Positions 23,056 to 33,885 of a stretch of 64,000 nt of DNA are shown piece by piece. Below the pieces are notes generated by a model that was not told where the DNA came from, made no database searches, and saw nothing but the letters and a program-made list of their open reading frames with translations. The DNA lies in assembly GCA_043228905.1 (NCBI GenBank), contig JBHGNT010000008.1, forward strand, positions 21,204,001-21,268,000, given 5' to 3'. Position numbers and translations under genes: made by a program. Within the stretch, counting starts at the first letter, position 1; the number at the start of each line of letters is the position of its first letter. This stretch comes from Azolla caroliniana. Taxonomy: Eukaryota > Polypodiophyta.

Positions 23056-24181
23056 ATGTTGAAACAACTAATCTTCATTATGACAATGTTTCAAGAATTC
23101 ATGTTGTTGTGAAAATCATGTCGAGTGCGCAGACAAACATGGGGCCTCTAACCGTTAGGTGTGCTTAGCTTCGTTGGCGAACTCAAAATTTCATACACAA
23201 TCTTAGGTAGTTTTATCTCTTGAATGAGTTTTCACTTATTTATTTCAAAAATATATGATTAACTATATATTCAACTGTAGCCATATATATATAGTTTCTC
23301 TCCCCGAATGAGAGATTGACTAGATTCAATGTACTTTCCATAGTTTCATGTTTAGAAAAACATGGGTTATTGATGCACAAAAACCATGAGCCTAACCAAT
23401 GGTTTTGTATATTTTTTATGAATAGCATCACTCATTATAATTATTTTTACTAAATGAACAACACTAGTAATAGTTACATATATTTGTCAGGGCCATACCT
23501 AATAACAAGATTGACTTGAAGAAGAGAATGAGAAGAGGGAAATGAGAGAGGAATAAGACGACATTGGCAATATATTAACAATAAGAACAATATGCTGAAG
23601 ATTGGCGTTGAACCAGAATGGTTTATTAATACTCAAACACATGTTTATATAGTATGGTTTGGACATATGTATGCTCGTCACCTTGCATGCATACATGATT
23701 CCTAGTTGGCATTCATGCAAGCATGACATTTGGTATCATGCACAAACCTATGCAAGGTGGCGAAATTTCATAAGATTATGTTTATATTATTGGTGATCTA
23801 ATTAAAATTATTTCATGTATGATATGAAAATTTTATGGGTTCAAATCTTTATGATGAGTTTGGAGTTTTGATTTATGTTAATTGGACATTATCCTCTTCC
23901 TTGGCTTATTCAGATATTGATAATGAAATTCAAGTGTAAGTTCTATGACATTATTGACATTCTCAATAGGCTCCCATGCTTGATCTTGCGTCTTTCTGGT
24001 GATGATTGGAGTATTATGTAAATGGTGCAAAAGAGTAATTTGAACTTGGATTTTAAAGATTTCTGGATGCTCAAGCATTGTCCAATGAGGATGAGCACCA
24101 TGTTGGCAAATAAAAGAGTAAATTCGGTGGACGAATGAATGGATTTATTGAGTTGGTTGTTTTGGCAAATTTCTTGGTTGC
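23056..24181. other. AT-rich intergenic DNA
   Basis: About 1.1 kb without a supported gene or repeat. Open frames are under 90 codons and show no motif. Confidence 0.6.
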
Positions 24182-24535
24182 CAACTTGATACAATGTATC
24201 AAATTCCCGACAAGGAAATTGGTCAAGCCCACCAGCTCGTTACATTGTATCAAATTGGTGTGTAAATGTGTTGAGCATGATCGGCCACTATGCAAGAACT
24301 CGATATGTTGTATCGATTTGGTGGTCTTGGCTATTTTCATCTAGGCCAACTCAATATAATGTATCGAATAACTGAGAAGGCAAAAGGCGAGGATTACCAA
24401 CTCAATACAGTGTATCACGTTGGTCGTGTAGGGCATTGTGCCAACTCGATAAATTGTATCGAGTTTGAGTTGGTGTGTATATGTGTTGAACCTGATGTGC
24501 CATTGTACAATAACTCAATACATTGTATAAATTTA
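24182..24535. repeat. Seven dispersed copies of a near-palindrome, CAACTCGATACANTGTATCGA-like
   Basis: Copies start at 24182, 24233, 24296, 24347, 24398, 24442 and 24511, spaced 44-69 bp apart. The first contains the perfect 17-bp palindrome TTGATACAATGTATCAA; the others vary by a few bases while the arms stay largely complementary. A larger unit (gtgtgtaWatgtgttgaRcMtgat plus the following near-palindrome) occurs at about 24257-24321 and 24470-24535, so the array has two levels. Frames across it (89, 69 and 118 codons) reflect the repeat. Confidence 0.85.
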
Positions 24536-24785
24536 CAAACGTTGTGGGTCACTTTGGTGATCATTAATGAACAGTCTGTACAGTTTGGAGAAGACATACT
24601 TGGAGTCTGTTTGCAATGTCTTCTTGCTCGACATGTCTCTGTGTAGGTTGTGTTGTCTCTATATATCGCTAATGATGGTCTGACATGTCTCTGTCTTTGT
24701 CTATGCTTTGTGTGCTCTCTGTGTGTGCTATGTTTTCTCTGTGTGCCTCCTATAAAAAAAAAAGGGGCCTTTCCTATTTATAGGG

Positions 24786-24877
24786 CATGAAGAACTAGGG
24801 TTAGGGTAGGGTTAGTTAGTATACCTACGGTTTGAGTAGGGTTAGTTTGTATAGTTGTAGGGTTTGGGTAGGGTTAA
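24786..24877. repeat. Degenerate telomere-like TAGGGTT tract, left of element C
   Basis: Repeated tagggtt, tagggtag and tagggttag words resemble diverged plant telomere repeat (TTTAGGG). The tract ends exactly where element C begins, and similar sequence resumes beyond C at 36449, so C was inserted into it. Confidence 0.65.
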
Positions 24878-25330
24878 TGTAAAGAATCAACTATGATTCT
24901 GTGCAGCAGAAGATATGTGTTTGAGTATGTGTGTCAGATAGAGGAGAGAAGAGAAACATAAGTTAGATTAGATAGAATGGAAAAATAGAATACTCAAGAC
25001 GAAGATGTATATTAATAAGGAATATGAGATACAAAAAATGTAGCATTACAAGGGAGGACAACTGACACTCTATGAAGTAGGAGGAGGGTGCTTTATATAA
25101 GGTCACCCTCTCTCTTCATTAACTCACTACAACAACCACTCTCTCTTGGGGAATGTGGAGACTAATTAGTCATGGGGAATATGAAACTCATTAGTTGTGT
25201 CATACAATATGATTCTATGACACATACTTAATGTGTAGAGAGTAGTGGTGTGACTTTTGACCTTTGAGTGCTCATAGATTCTCAAAGGGTGTGTTCACAC
25301 ACAAGGCTAGGTTGAGCTTGATTCTCAACA
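24878..25330 (-). repeat. 3' LTR of element C
   Basis: On the plus strand it reads TGTAAAGAATC... to ...GATTCTCAACA and is the inverted partner of the LTR at 35995-36443. The polypurine tract (minus strand GAGCTTGAGGGGGCG) lies directly beside it at 25331-25345. It carries the gtcataNaatatgattctatgacac inverted repeat described for this LTR family. Confidence 0.92.
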
Positions 25331-25400
25331 CGCCCCCTCAAGCTCAACTTGGTCAGCTCCTTTCGGTTGATGTCCGCTTCGGCTCGTACATGGTTCAGAC

Positions 25401-25685
25401 TGTTGAGAATCAAGCTCAACATAGCACAATGTGTGAAAACACCTTTTGAGAATCTATGATTACTCAAAGGTCAAGAGTCACACCACTACTCTCTACACAT
25501 GAACTATGTGTCATAGAATCATATTCTATGACACATAACTAATGAGTTACATATTCCCCATGACTATGAGTCTTCACATTCCCCAAGAGAGAGAGTAGTT
25601 GTTGTAAGTTAATGAAGAGAGAGGGTGACTCTATATAAAGCACCCTCCTCATACTTCATACGAAGTTGGTTGTGACTCCTTGTAA
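25401..25685 (+). repeat. Truncated 5' LTR of element B
   Basis: It matches the first 285 bp or so of the 3' LTR at 29947-30404, including the hairpin at 25505-25537 and the ctctatataaagcaccc TATA region near 25631. At tgactccttgtaa it passes straight into gag sequence (cttgggagtacaagatgcat), which shows a deletion of U5, primer site and gag start. Confidence 0.9.
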
Positions 25686-26560
25686 CCTTGGGAGTACAAG
25701 ATGCATCAATACCTTGTCGTCCAAGGCTATTGGAGCTACATCAAAGGAGCACAAGAAAATCGGCCCAACCCGGAAGACGCCGACTACTCAACATAGGAGC
25801 AAGCGGTGAGTCGAGTAATGTATTGCTTGGCGAGATGTGTTCATGATCACATGCTCGGCTACATTCGAGAAGCCACGACGCCAAAGGAAGCATGGGAGAA
25901 TCTACGAAAGATTTTCTTCGCCAACACTATTGCGAGAAAGCTTCAACTCCACCAAGTGTTGAATAATATCCAACAAAGGGATATGTCCGTCATGAGCTAC
26001 ACCGTGAAGATCAAGGAGCTTTGTGATTCACTCGACTCGATAAGCGTAAACGTGGAGGATGACGAGATGGTATAAATATGCCTCGGAGGCCTTGCACCAA
26101 GATTCGGCGCGATGCGAACCACCGTACTAGCATGGGAGAATCCGCCCTCGTTCTTCGATCTTCAATCCATGTTGTTGGTCGAAGAAAACCATGTTCGAAC
26201 AAGGAGTAGCGCCTCGGATGGCCAAATGTTCTACACGCATTCGGACGGAGGAAGAGGACGCAGCCGTGCAAGAAGAGGTCAATTCGGCCAAGGATGAGGT
26301 GGACCGATTTATGAAAACAACTCTCAATTACCGCAACAAGATGGAGGCCATCGGGGAACCTTCGGAAGAAGGGGGACCCACCATTCCGGTCTGAGCCAAC
26401 AAACCTCAATCGAATGTGGATATTGCAGGAAAGTCGGCCACCACGAAGAAGAATGCCGTAAGAAGATACGCGAGTCAGCTTCCACTAGCCGACAACTCAC
26501 CAACTACGCCATCAACTCCGACTATGATGATCGCGGCGGAATGTTCGTGATGAGACATAG
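25686..26560 (+). pseudogene. Copia gag of element B
   Basis: The reading begins inside gag at WEYKMHQYLVVQGYWSYIKG. The UBN2-type core follows: SRVMYCLARCVHDHMLGYIR, KEAWENLRKIFFANTIARKL and IKELCDSLDSISVNVEDDEM. In-frame stops occur near 25797 and 26071, and the frame shifts near 26200. The CCHC zinc knuckle CGYCRKVGHHEEEC (26415-26456) is intact. The N-terminus was lost with the 5' LTR end. Confidence 0.9.
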
Positions 26561-26599
26561 AGCACATTCTATGTCGACCTCTACTTCTACTAATGCCTC

Positions 26600-27830
26600 T
26601 GGTCCGGAAGACGTATGGTTCGTCGATTCCGGTGCCTCGAACCATATGATGTCACATCAAGAATGATTCTGAGAACTTTGAGAGCCGGACCGACCCGACT
26701 ATGTCGAAACCGAAGACGATACTACGCACCTAATTCGGCACATCGGCAATGTTCCATTCGGAGAAGAAGGTAAGAAAAATTATATTAAAAATGTCTTGCA
26801 TGTACCAACTATCACGAAGAATTTGGTCTCCGTCGGCCAAATTGTAGAGCAAGGAATGCAAGTACGATTTAATCAAGGCGGTTGCTTCATCGAAAAAGAA
26901 GGCCGACTCATCGCACGCGGACGAAGAGAGGGCCGAATCTTCATTCTTGACTCACACGAGATGAAATCAGCCATGTTCGCAAAGGGCATGAAAGCCGATT
27001 CTGACATAGAGTTATGGCACAAGCGGATTGGCCATATCAACCTCCAAAAGCTCAAGGCAATGCAATCAAAAGGAGTCGTCATCGGGCTCCCGACATTCAC
27101 GGAGAAAGAGATTGAAGGCGTGTGTGCCGCTTACCAATTTAGCAAGCAACATCGGCACCCATTTCTGAAGGAGCGGAACGTGAGCAAAGGCGTACTCAAC
27201 ATAATTCATTCCGATGTATGGGGTCCGGCTCAAACGGCGACATTTGGTGGATGCCGATACTACGTGACCTTCATCGACGACTTCTCTAGGCACGCTTGGA
27301 TCTACCCGATGCGACAAAAGAGCGAAGTGTTCAGACACTTCCAAAAATTTAAGAATGAAGTCGAGAAAGCCACGGGCCGACATGTATGATGTCTTCGGTC
27401 GGTTGGAGGCAAGGAGTACTTCTCTGACGAATTTTCGGCATTTCTATGGAAAGAAGGAATACGAAGAGAGTTTTCGTGTCGACATACGCCACAACAAAAC
27501 GAAGTGGCCGAACGCAAGAATCGGCACATCCTCGAAGTGGCACGGGCTATGCTTAACGAAAAGCACATGCCGAAATCGTATTGGGCGGAAGCAGCTAACA
27601 CGGCCGTCTATCTCATGAATCGGTGTACGACATCGGGTGTGCACGAACTTACTCCACATGAGAAGTTCTTCGGAAAGAAGCCGAACCTATTGCATGTTTG
27701 GATATTTGGCTCCATTGCGTACGTGCACTTCCCCGACGAGAAGCGTCAAAAACTTGACCCAAAGTTGGAGAAATGTATCCTTGTAGGATACTCACTAGAG
27801 CAAAAGGGGTACAAGTGCTAAAACCCCTCA
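26600..27830 (+). pseudogene. Copia protease and integrase of element B, catalytic site damaged
   Basis: The protease active site is intact as VWFVDSGASNHM (DSGAS at 26624-26638). The GAG-pre-integrase finger has LWHKRIGHIN, but the CX2C pair reads CAAY (Tyr at 27132-27134). The integrase core keeps DVWGP and FIDDFSRHAWIY. The second catalytic aspartate of RSDGG is valine (codon 27402-27404), just after a TGA stop at 27387-27389. The QNEVAERKNRHI block holds the glutamate. A TAA follows KGYKC near 27821. Integrase activity would be lost. Confidence 0.9.
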
Positions 27831-29936
27831 ACTCGAAAATCTCGAGTAAGTCGAGACGTCGTTTTTGATGAGCCCGCACCCTGGTACGCACCAGATACAA
27901 CTTCGACTCCGATTCCGCTCGACCCGGAATACGTTGAACAAGAGATAGAGGATGAAGATCGCCTTACACGCATGTTCAAAGAAAGTCCGATCATGAACCG
28001 ACTGAGCGGACCACAAGAGCCTTTGAGCGATCAAAGCACATCTCGGCCGAGTCCAAAGATGGACAAAGGGAAGGAGAAAATGCTGGAGTATGAAGACGAT
28101 CACTTCGACGACAACGAATCAACTCACTCCCTCGATAGTGAGTTCGAAGGCCTTGAGATCCGGACAAATGGAGCAGAGAACGGCGTAGTATCTACAAACG
28201 AGAAGCTCCGTCGATCTACCCGTGAAAAGAACCCCGTAAGCCGATTCGACTACAATGATTATATGGCGTACTATTACGCTTTTATGATGAAGGTCGCAAC
28301 AATACGGGAGCCGGAAACCTTTTCCGAAGCTGCGAAGGACCCACGATGGATCGAAGCAATGAACAAGGAGATGCATGCATTACACAAGAACGAGACAAGG
28401 GATCTCGTTCCCCACTCACCGCACAAGAAGGCAATTGGCTGCAGATGGATCTGCAAGGTGAAGTATAATGTCGACGGCTCCGTCAACTGTTACAAAGCTC
28501 GACTCGTAGTGAAAGGATAGGCACAAAGACATGGCGTCGACTACAAAGAGACCTTTGCCCCAGTGGCAAAGATGACAACGGTGCGGACCATGATCGTACT
28601 TGCAGCGGCAAAAGGGTGGCACCTCCACCAAATGGACGTCAAGAACGCCTTTCTTCAAGGCGAATCAGATGAGGAGGTGTACATGGTACAACCACCCGGC
28701 TTCGAATCGTGCATTCATCCAAAAGTCGTATGCCAACCCAAGAAGCCTCTCTACGGTCTCAAGCAAGCACTGCGTGCTTGGCATTCGAAGATTACGCAAT
28801 ATCTTCATCAAATTGGCTTTCGAATGTAAAAATCCAACAACTCCATCTATGTACGACATGACTCTAGAAGCTTAATTGTCATCATCCTATACGTGGATGA
28901 TCTGGTCATTGGAGGTGAAAGTGTAGTCGACATCAACAAGGTCAAGTCCTTCCTCTCCGGAAAATTCGAGATGACGGACATGAAGGAGGTCCATTACTTC
29001 CTTGGCATTGAAGTAATTTGGATTCTAGCCGGCATTATGATCTCTCAACAACACTACATTCTCAACTTGTTATACAAGTTCCAGATGACTGAGTGCAAAT
29101 CGGTCGCTACGCCTCTCAATCGAAACCTCAAACTAGATGCTGACTCCGGCACAAACGAGTGCGAGCCGACCCAATATCGTCAACTGATCGGGAGCCTCAT
29201 CTATCTCATGATCACTCGACCCGACCTTAGCTATCTAGTCGGACTCCTTAGCCAATTCATGCAAAAACCATGCGACATTCACTTGGATTGTGCTAAGCGA
29301 GTATTAGGATACGTGAGCGGCACAATGGATTACGACATTCTCTACGCATCAGCCACACGAATACGACTCAAAGGGTACACAGGCGCGGACTGGGCTGGCT
29401 ACAAAGCCGATCGACGATCAACCTCTGGATTTGTCTTCTCCCTTGACAGCAGAGCGATTTCGTGGAGTAGCAAGAAGCAGCCTACCGTCGCTCTTTCGAG
29501 TACGGAGGCGGAATACAGGGGCGCAACCGTAGCTGCATGTGAAACCGTATGGCTCAAGAGGATTTTGAAGGATTTGGGCGTTCCCATCAAGGATCTGACT
29601 CCCCTTTACTGCGACAACATGAGTAGTATATATCTGGCCCGGAACCCGATGTTCCACGCATGCACAAAGCATATCGAAGTGCACTATCACTTCATTCAAG
29701 AGCGCGTACAGGCCGGACATGTGGACCTTCAACACATCAGCACGAATCTTCAGATGGGTGACATCTTCACCAAAGCCTTAGGAGCTGACAAGCTTCGGCA
29801 ATTCATGTCAGACCTTGGATTGACGATCCCTGAGTTGCCAAGCTTAAGGGGGAGTACAAGCGAGAACCAGATACTGTCCGAACCGGATACCAACGGAAGC
29901 GGACATCAATCGAAAGGAACCAACCCGAGTTGAGCT
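27831..29936 (+). pseudogene. Copia reverse transcriptase and RNase H of element B
   Basis: An acidic linker leads into the reverse transcriptase: IGCRWICKVKYNVDGSVN, LHQMDVKNAFLQGE, PLYGLKQALRAW and YVDD at 28890-28901. RNase H follows in one long open frame (28893-29933) with DWAGYKADRRSTSGF, ALSSTEAEYRGA, YCDNMSSIYLARNP and the C-terminal HIEVHYHFIQERV. A TAG interrupts the reverse transcriptase near 28520 and a TAA near 28829, before YVDD. The RNase H half is the best-preserved part of B. Confidence 0.93.
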
Positions 29937-29946
29937 TGAGGGGGCG

Positions 29947-30404
29947 TGTTGAGAATCAAGCTCAACATAGCACAATGTGTGAACACACCTTTTGAGAATC
30001 TATGATTACTCAAAGGTCAAGAGTCACACCATTACTCTCTACACATTAACTATGTGTCATAGAATCATATTCTATGACACATAACTAATGAGTTACATAT
30101 TCCCCATGACTATGAGTCTTCACATTCCCCAAGAGAGAGAGTGGTTGTTGTAAGTTAATGAAGAGAGAGGGTGACTCTATATAAAGCACCCTCCTCATAC
30201 TTCATACGAAGTCAGTTGTGACTCCTTGTAATGCTATTTTGTATTTCATATTCTACTTGTTAATATACATCTCCTTCTTCTTCTTGAGTACTTCATATTG
30301 TCTCTTATCTATATTGTGTTTCTCTCCTCTCCTCTCTTCTCTCACACATACACACATAACTCACATCTCTTCCGCTTCACAAGAATCACCATTGATTCTT
30401 TACA
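29947..30404 (+). repeat. 3' LTR of element B
   Basis: TGTTGAGAATC... to ...GATTCTTTACA, 458 bp, directly after the polypurine tract and directly before the CAGAC duplication. It contains a perfect 15-bp-arm hairpin at 30051-30083 and a ctctatataaagc TATA region near 30176. Confidence 0.95.
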
Positions 30405-30414
30405 CAGACAATAT

Positions 30415-31790
30415 CCGGTTCTCTCTTGTACTCCCCCTCAAGCTTGGCAAGTCAGGGATCGTTAATCCAAGGTTTGAAATGAATTGCCGAAGCTTGTCGG
30501 ATCTTAAGGCTTTGGTGAAGATGTCGACTGTTTGAAGATGCGTGCTGATGTGTTGAAGGTCAACATCTCTTGCCTGAACATGCCCTCGAATGAAGTGATA
30601 GTGCACTTCAATATGCTTCGTGCATGCGTGGAACAATGGGTTCTGAGCCAGATAAATAATGCTCATATTGTCATAGTAGAGGGGAGTTGGATCCTTGACG
30701 GGAATGCCTAGATCCTTCAAAATCCACTTAAGCCATACGACTTCACATGCAGTCACGATTGCACGCCTGTATTTAGCCTCTACGCTTGAAAGTGCAACAA
30801 TCGGCTACTTCTTGCTACTCCACGAAATCGCTCTGCTGCCGAGGAAGAAAACAAATCTGAAGGTTGATCGTTGATCGGCCCTTTAGCTGGTCCAATCGGC
30901 ATCTGTGTACCCTTTGAGTCGAATTGGTCTGGCCGATTCATAGAGAATACCACAATCCATTGTGCCGCTCACGTATCGTAATACTCGCTTAGCGCAATCC
31001 AAGTGACAGTCTCGTGGTTTTTGCATGAATTGGTTGAGGAGACTGACTAGGTAGCTAAGGCCGGGTTGAGTGATCGTGAGATAGATGAGTCTCCCGATTA
31101 GTTGTCGATATTGAGTCGGCTCACACTCTTTTGTGCTGGAGTCGACATCAAGTTTGAGATTTCGATCAAGAGGGGTTGCAACCAATTTACACTCAGTCAT
31201 CCCGAACTTGTATAACAAGTTAAGGATGTAGTGTCGTGATGAGATCATAATGCCGATTGGAGTCCGAATTACCTCAATGCCAAGGAAGTAATGGAGCTCC
31301 TTCATGTCCATCATCTCGAATTTGCTGGAGAGGAGGGACTTGACCTTGTTGATGTCGACTAGATTTTCACCTCCAATGACCAAATCATCCACATATAGAA
31401 TGATGACAATCAGACTTCCTGAATCGCTTCTTATGTAGAGGGAGCTGTTGGATTTCAACATTCAGAAGCCGATTCGATGAAGATATTGTGTTATCTTTGA
31501 ATGCAAAGCACGTGGTGCTTGCTTAAGGCCGTAGAGAGGCTTCTTGAGTCGACAGACGACTTTCGGATGAATGTTGGATTCGAAGCCGAGTGGTTGTACC
31601 ATGTACACTTCCTCTTCTAATTCTCCTTGAAGAAAGGCGTTCTTGATGTCCATCTGATGGAGGTGCCATCCTTTCACTGCAACAAGTGCAATCACGGTCC
31701 GCACAATCGTCATCTTTGCCACTGGGGCTATGGTCTCTTCATAGTCGACTCCATGTGTTTGTGCATATCCTTTCGCTAAAAATCAAGCTT
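30415..31790 (-). pseudogene. Copia reverse transcriptase and RNase H of element C
   Basis: On the minus strand, MAKMTIVRTVIALVAVKGWH opens the reverse transcriptase, followed by LHQMDIKNAFLQGELEEEVY, PLYGLKQAPRALHSK and YVDD (complement of 31384-31395). RNase H shows GYTDADWTS, the degenerate ALSSVEAKYRRA, YYDNMSIIYLAQNP and HIEVHYHFIRG, ending near 30415. Stops lie after HRIGF (near 31462) and after DADWTS (near 30885). The terminal part continues beyond nested element B at 25331-25395. Confidence 0.92.
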
Positions 31791-31823
31791 TGTAGTGGTT
31801 TACAGAGCCGTCGTAATTATACT

Positions 31824-33040
31824 TCACTTTGTAAATCCATATGCAGCTGATTGCCTTCTTCTACGGTGAGTGGGGGACGGCCCTGTCTCGTTCTTGCATA
31901 GTGCTTGCATCTCTTTGTTCATTGCTTCGACCCATTGTGGATCCTTGGTTGCTTTGGAAAAACTTTTTGGTTCTCGAATTGTCTCCACCTTCATCATAAA
32001 GGCATATTGGTATGCCATATATTAATCGTTGTAGCCGAATTGGCTAATAGGATTCTTCTCACGGGTGGAGCAACATAGTTTTTCATTTGCCATTGCAATG
32101 GCTTTCTTTACCCCAGGTGTCCTCATGGTAGGTACATTGAAACCACCGAACTCACTGTTGAGGGACTGAGTCGATTCGTTGCCGTCGAATTGATCATCTT
32201 CATATTCCGACATTTTTGCCTTGGCTTTGTACATCTTTGGACTAGGTTGAGATGTGCTTTGGTCGCTCGGGGGCTCATGTGTTCGAGTTGATATCCATCT
32301 TCTATCTCTTGTTCGACCGATTCCAGGTTGACTGGGGTCGGAGTCGGAATCGTCTTTGGTTTGTACCAGTATGCCGATTCGTCGAAACAACATCCCGACT
32401 CACTCGAACCTTCCGAGTAGAGAGGTTGTGTATCCTACGAGGATACATTTCTCCGACTTGGGATTTAGCTTTTGCTGCTTCTCGTCGGGGATGTGCATGT
32501 ATGCAAGTGAGCTGAATATCCTAACATGGGACATATCCGGCTTCTTTCCATAGTACTTTTCATGCGGGGTAACCTCATGCACACTGGATGTTGTGCACCG
32601 GTTCATGGGGTAGACGACAATATTTGCTACTTCGGCCCAATATGACTTTGACATATTCTTTTCGTTCATCATGGCCCATGCTACTTTGAGGATGTGTCGA
32701 TTTTTGCGATCGGTTCCTCTGTTTTGTTGCGGTGTATGTCGACACGAAAACTCTCACTGAATTCCTTCTTTTCGGAAAAATGCCGAAAATTCGTCAACAA
32801 AGTACTCTTTTCCTCCGTCCGACTGAAGACATCATACATGTCGACATGTTTCCTTTTTGACTCCACTCTTGAATTTTTGGAAGTGTGAGAATGCTTCACT
32901 CATTTGTCACATGGGGATGATCCATGTATGCCTAGAGAAGTCGTCGATAAAGGTGACATAGTATCGGCATCCTCTGAATGTTGCCATCTCAATTGGTCCC
33001 CATACATCGGAATGAATTACGTCAAGTATACCTTTGGTCA
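31824..33040 (-). pseudogene. Copia integrase core, C-terminal domain and linker of element C
   Basis: Read on the minus strand from the insert at 33044: ILDVIHSDVWGP, YYVTFIDDFSRHTWI, QSDGGKEYF with the second catalytic aspartate kept, and then the SYWAEVANIVVY, FSSLAYMHIPDEK and KCILVGY blocks of the C-terminal domain. An acidic linker ends in STREKNPISQFGYNDYMAY. Several stops and frameshifts split it. The domain's N-terminal finger lies on the other side of the insert at 34275-34750. Confidence 0.88.
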
Positions 33041-33445
33041 CGTTGTTGTGAAAATCCGTCACTATGTGCGGATCGTGAGGCAGAACTGCCGGGGTTCTAG
33101 ACCGGAAGGATTTGAAGTTTGTACTAGCTTTAGCGAGAAAGTATTTAAGATAGATTGAGAGAGATTGATATGGAGAAAGAGAGAGATTGAGATAAAGATT
33201 AAACGCTTAACTTTAGATTTGAGAGACAAGATACATCAACAATAGGATAACAAGTTTCTTATTTTTCCCAAATTTTTTATTAGTTTTTTCTTGCTTGATT
33301 CCTCCACTCTTTTATAGATGCCCCCATGCATATGGTGCATGTGAGGGTGCAAGACATGCACGTAATGCATGTTTGCCATGTCATCATCTAAGCTCTCATG
33401 TATGAGAATTTACATGTAAAATGATCAAAGTAAAACTTTTGAAGA

Positions 33446-33515
33446 TATGACTTGGCTTAATGGTAAGCCTATTGACTTTCAACTTGGAGGTGCAAGGTTC
33501 AAATTCTTACTTGCA
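33446..33515 (+). other. tRNA-like (SINE-like) segment
   Basis: An internal RNA polymerase III promoter pattern is present. Box A tggcttaatgg (33453-33463) fits TRGYNNARNNG, and box B ggttcaaattc (33496-33506) differs from GGTTCGAATCC at two places, with normal spacing. The ends do not fold into a convincing acceptor stem, so it is not called a tRNA gene. A SINE head or tRNA relic inside the 1.23-kb insert is likely. Confidence 0.5.
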
Positions 33516-33664
33516 CCCCTTTGTATACAAATTTTTTCTTTTTACTAGGCTTTTTAGTCTTGTTTTTACAAATGTTTAAGTGCATATTACACCGTCACTT
33601 GACCTCCAAAGAACTAGAGGATTTTGTTTGTTTCACACCGGAAAACTTCAAGACATCGTACGTC

Positions 33665-33885
33665 GCGATAAATCTACCTATCCGGTCTGGTCCCATTCGT
33701 TCGATCCGGCCCGGCCCGCATGCCATCCGGTTCCATCCGTCCGGTTCGGTCCGGTCCCATCTGGTTCCTTCCGGTCTGCATCCCGATCCGGTTCTGTAGC
33801 TATCCGGTCGCCATTCGGTCACCATCCAGTTTTGGTTCTGTCACCTTCCGTCTGCCGGTCCGGTTCAGTCCGGATTCGTCCAAAA
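33665..33885. repeat. Degenerate (TCCGGT)n-like tract
   Basis: Dense, irregular repetition of tccggt, ccggtc and ccatccggt words over about 220 bp within the 1.23-kb insert. The frames across it, on both strands, are rich in R, P and G and reflect the repeat. Confidence 0.7.

Larger units (their letters stand above)
25401..30404 (+). mobile_element. Ty1/copia retrotransposon B, nested in element C
   Basis: This plus-strand copy of the same family as C is flanked by a perfect 5-bp duplication CAGAC (25396-25400 and 30405-30409). Removing B and one CAGAC restores the 3' untranslated end of C, which then aligns with B's own 3' end. Its 5' LTR is cut short and fused directly to gag, so U5, the primer-binding site and the gag start are missing. 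The polypurine tract ttgagcttgagggggcg precedes the 3' LTR. Stops in gag, integrase and reverse transcriptase make it non-autonomous. Confidence 0.95.

Noticed and set aside
24182-24535. Possible CRISPR array, because short dyad-containing repeats recur at intervals
   Set aside because: Repeats are imperfect, spacing varies from 44 to 69 bp, the spacers are themselves partly repeated, and the surroundings are plant nuclear DNA without cas genes.
33446-33515. A functional tRNA gene
   Set aside because: Box A and box B are present, but the acceptor and T stems do not pair convincingly and it lies within a transposable insert. A tRNA-derived SINE-like relic fits better.
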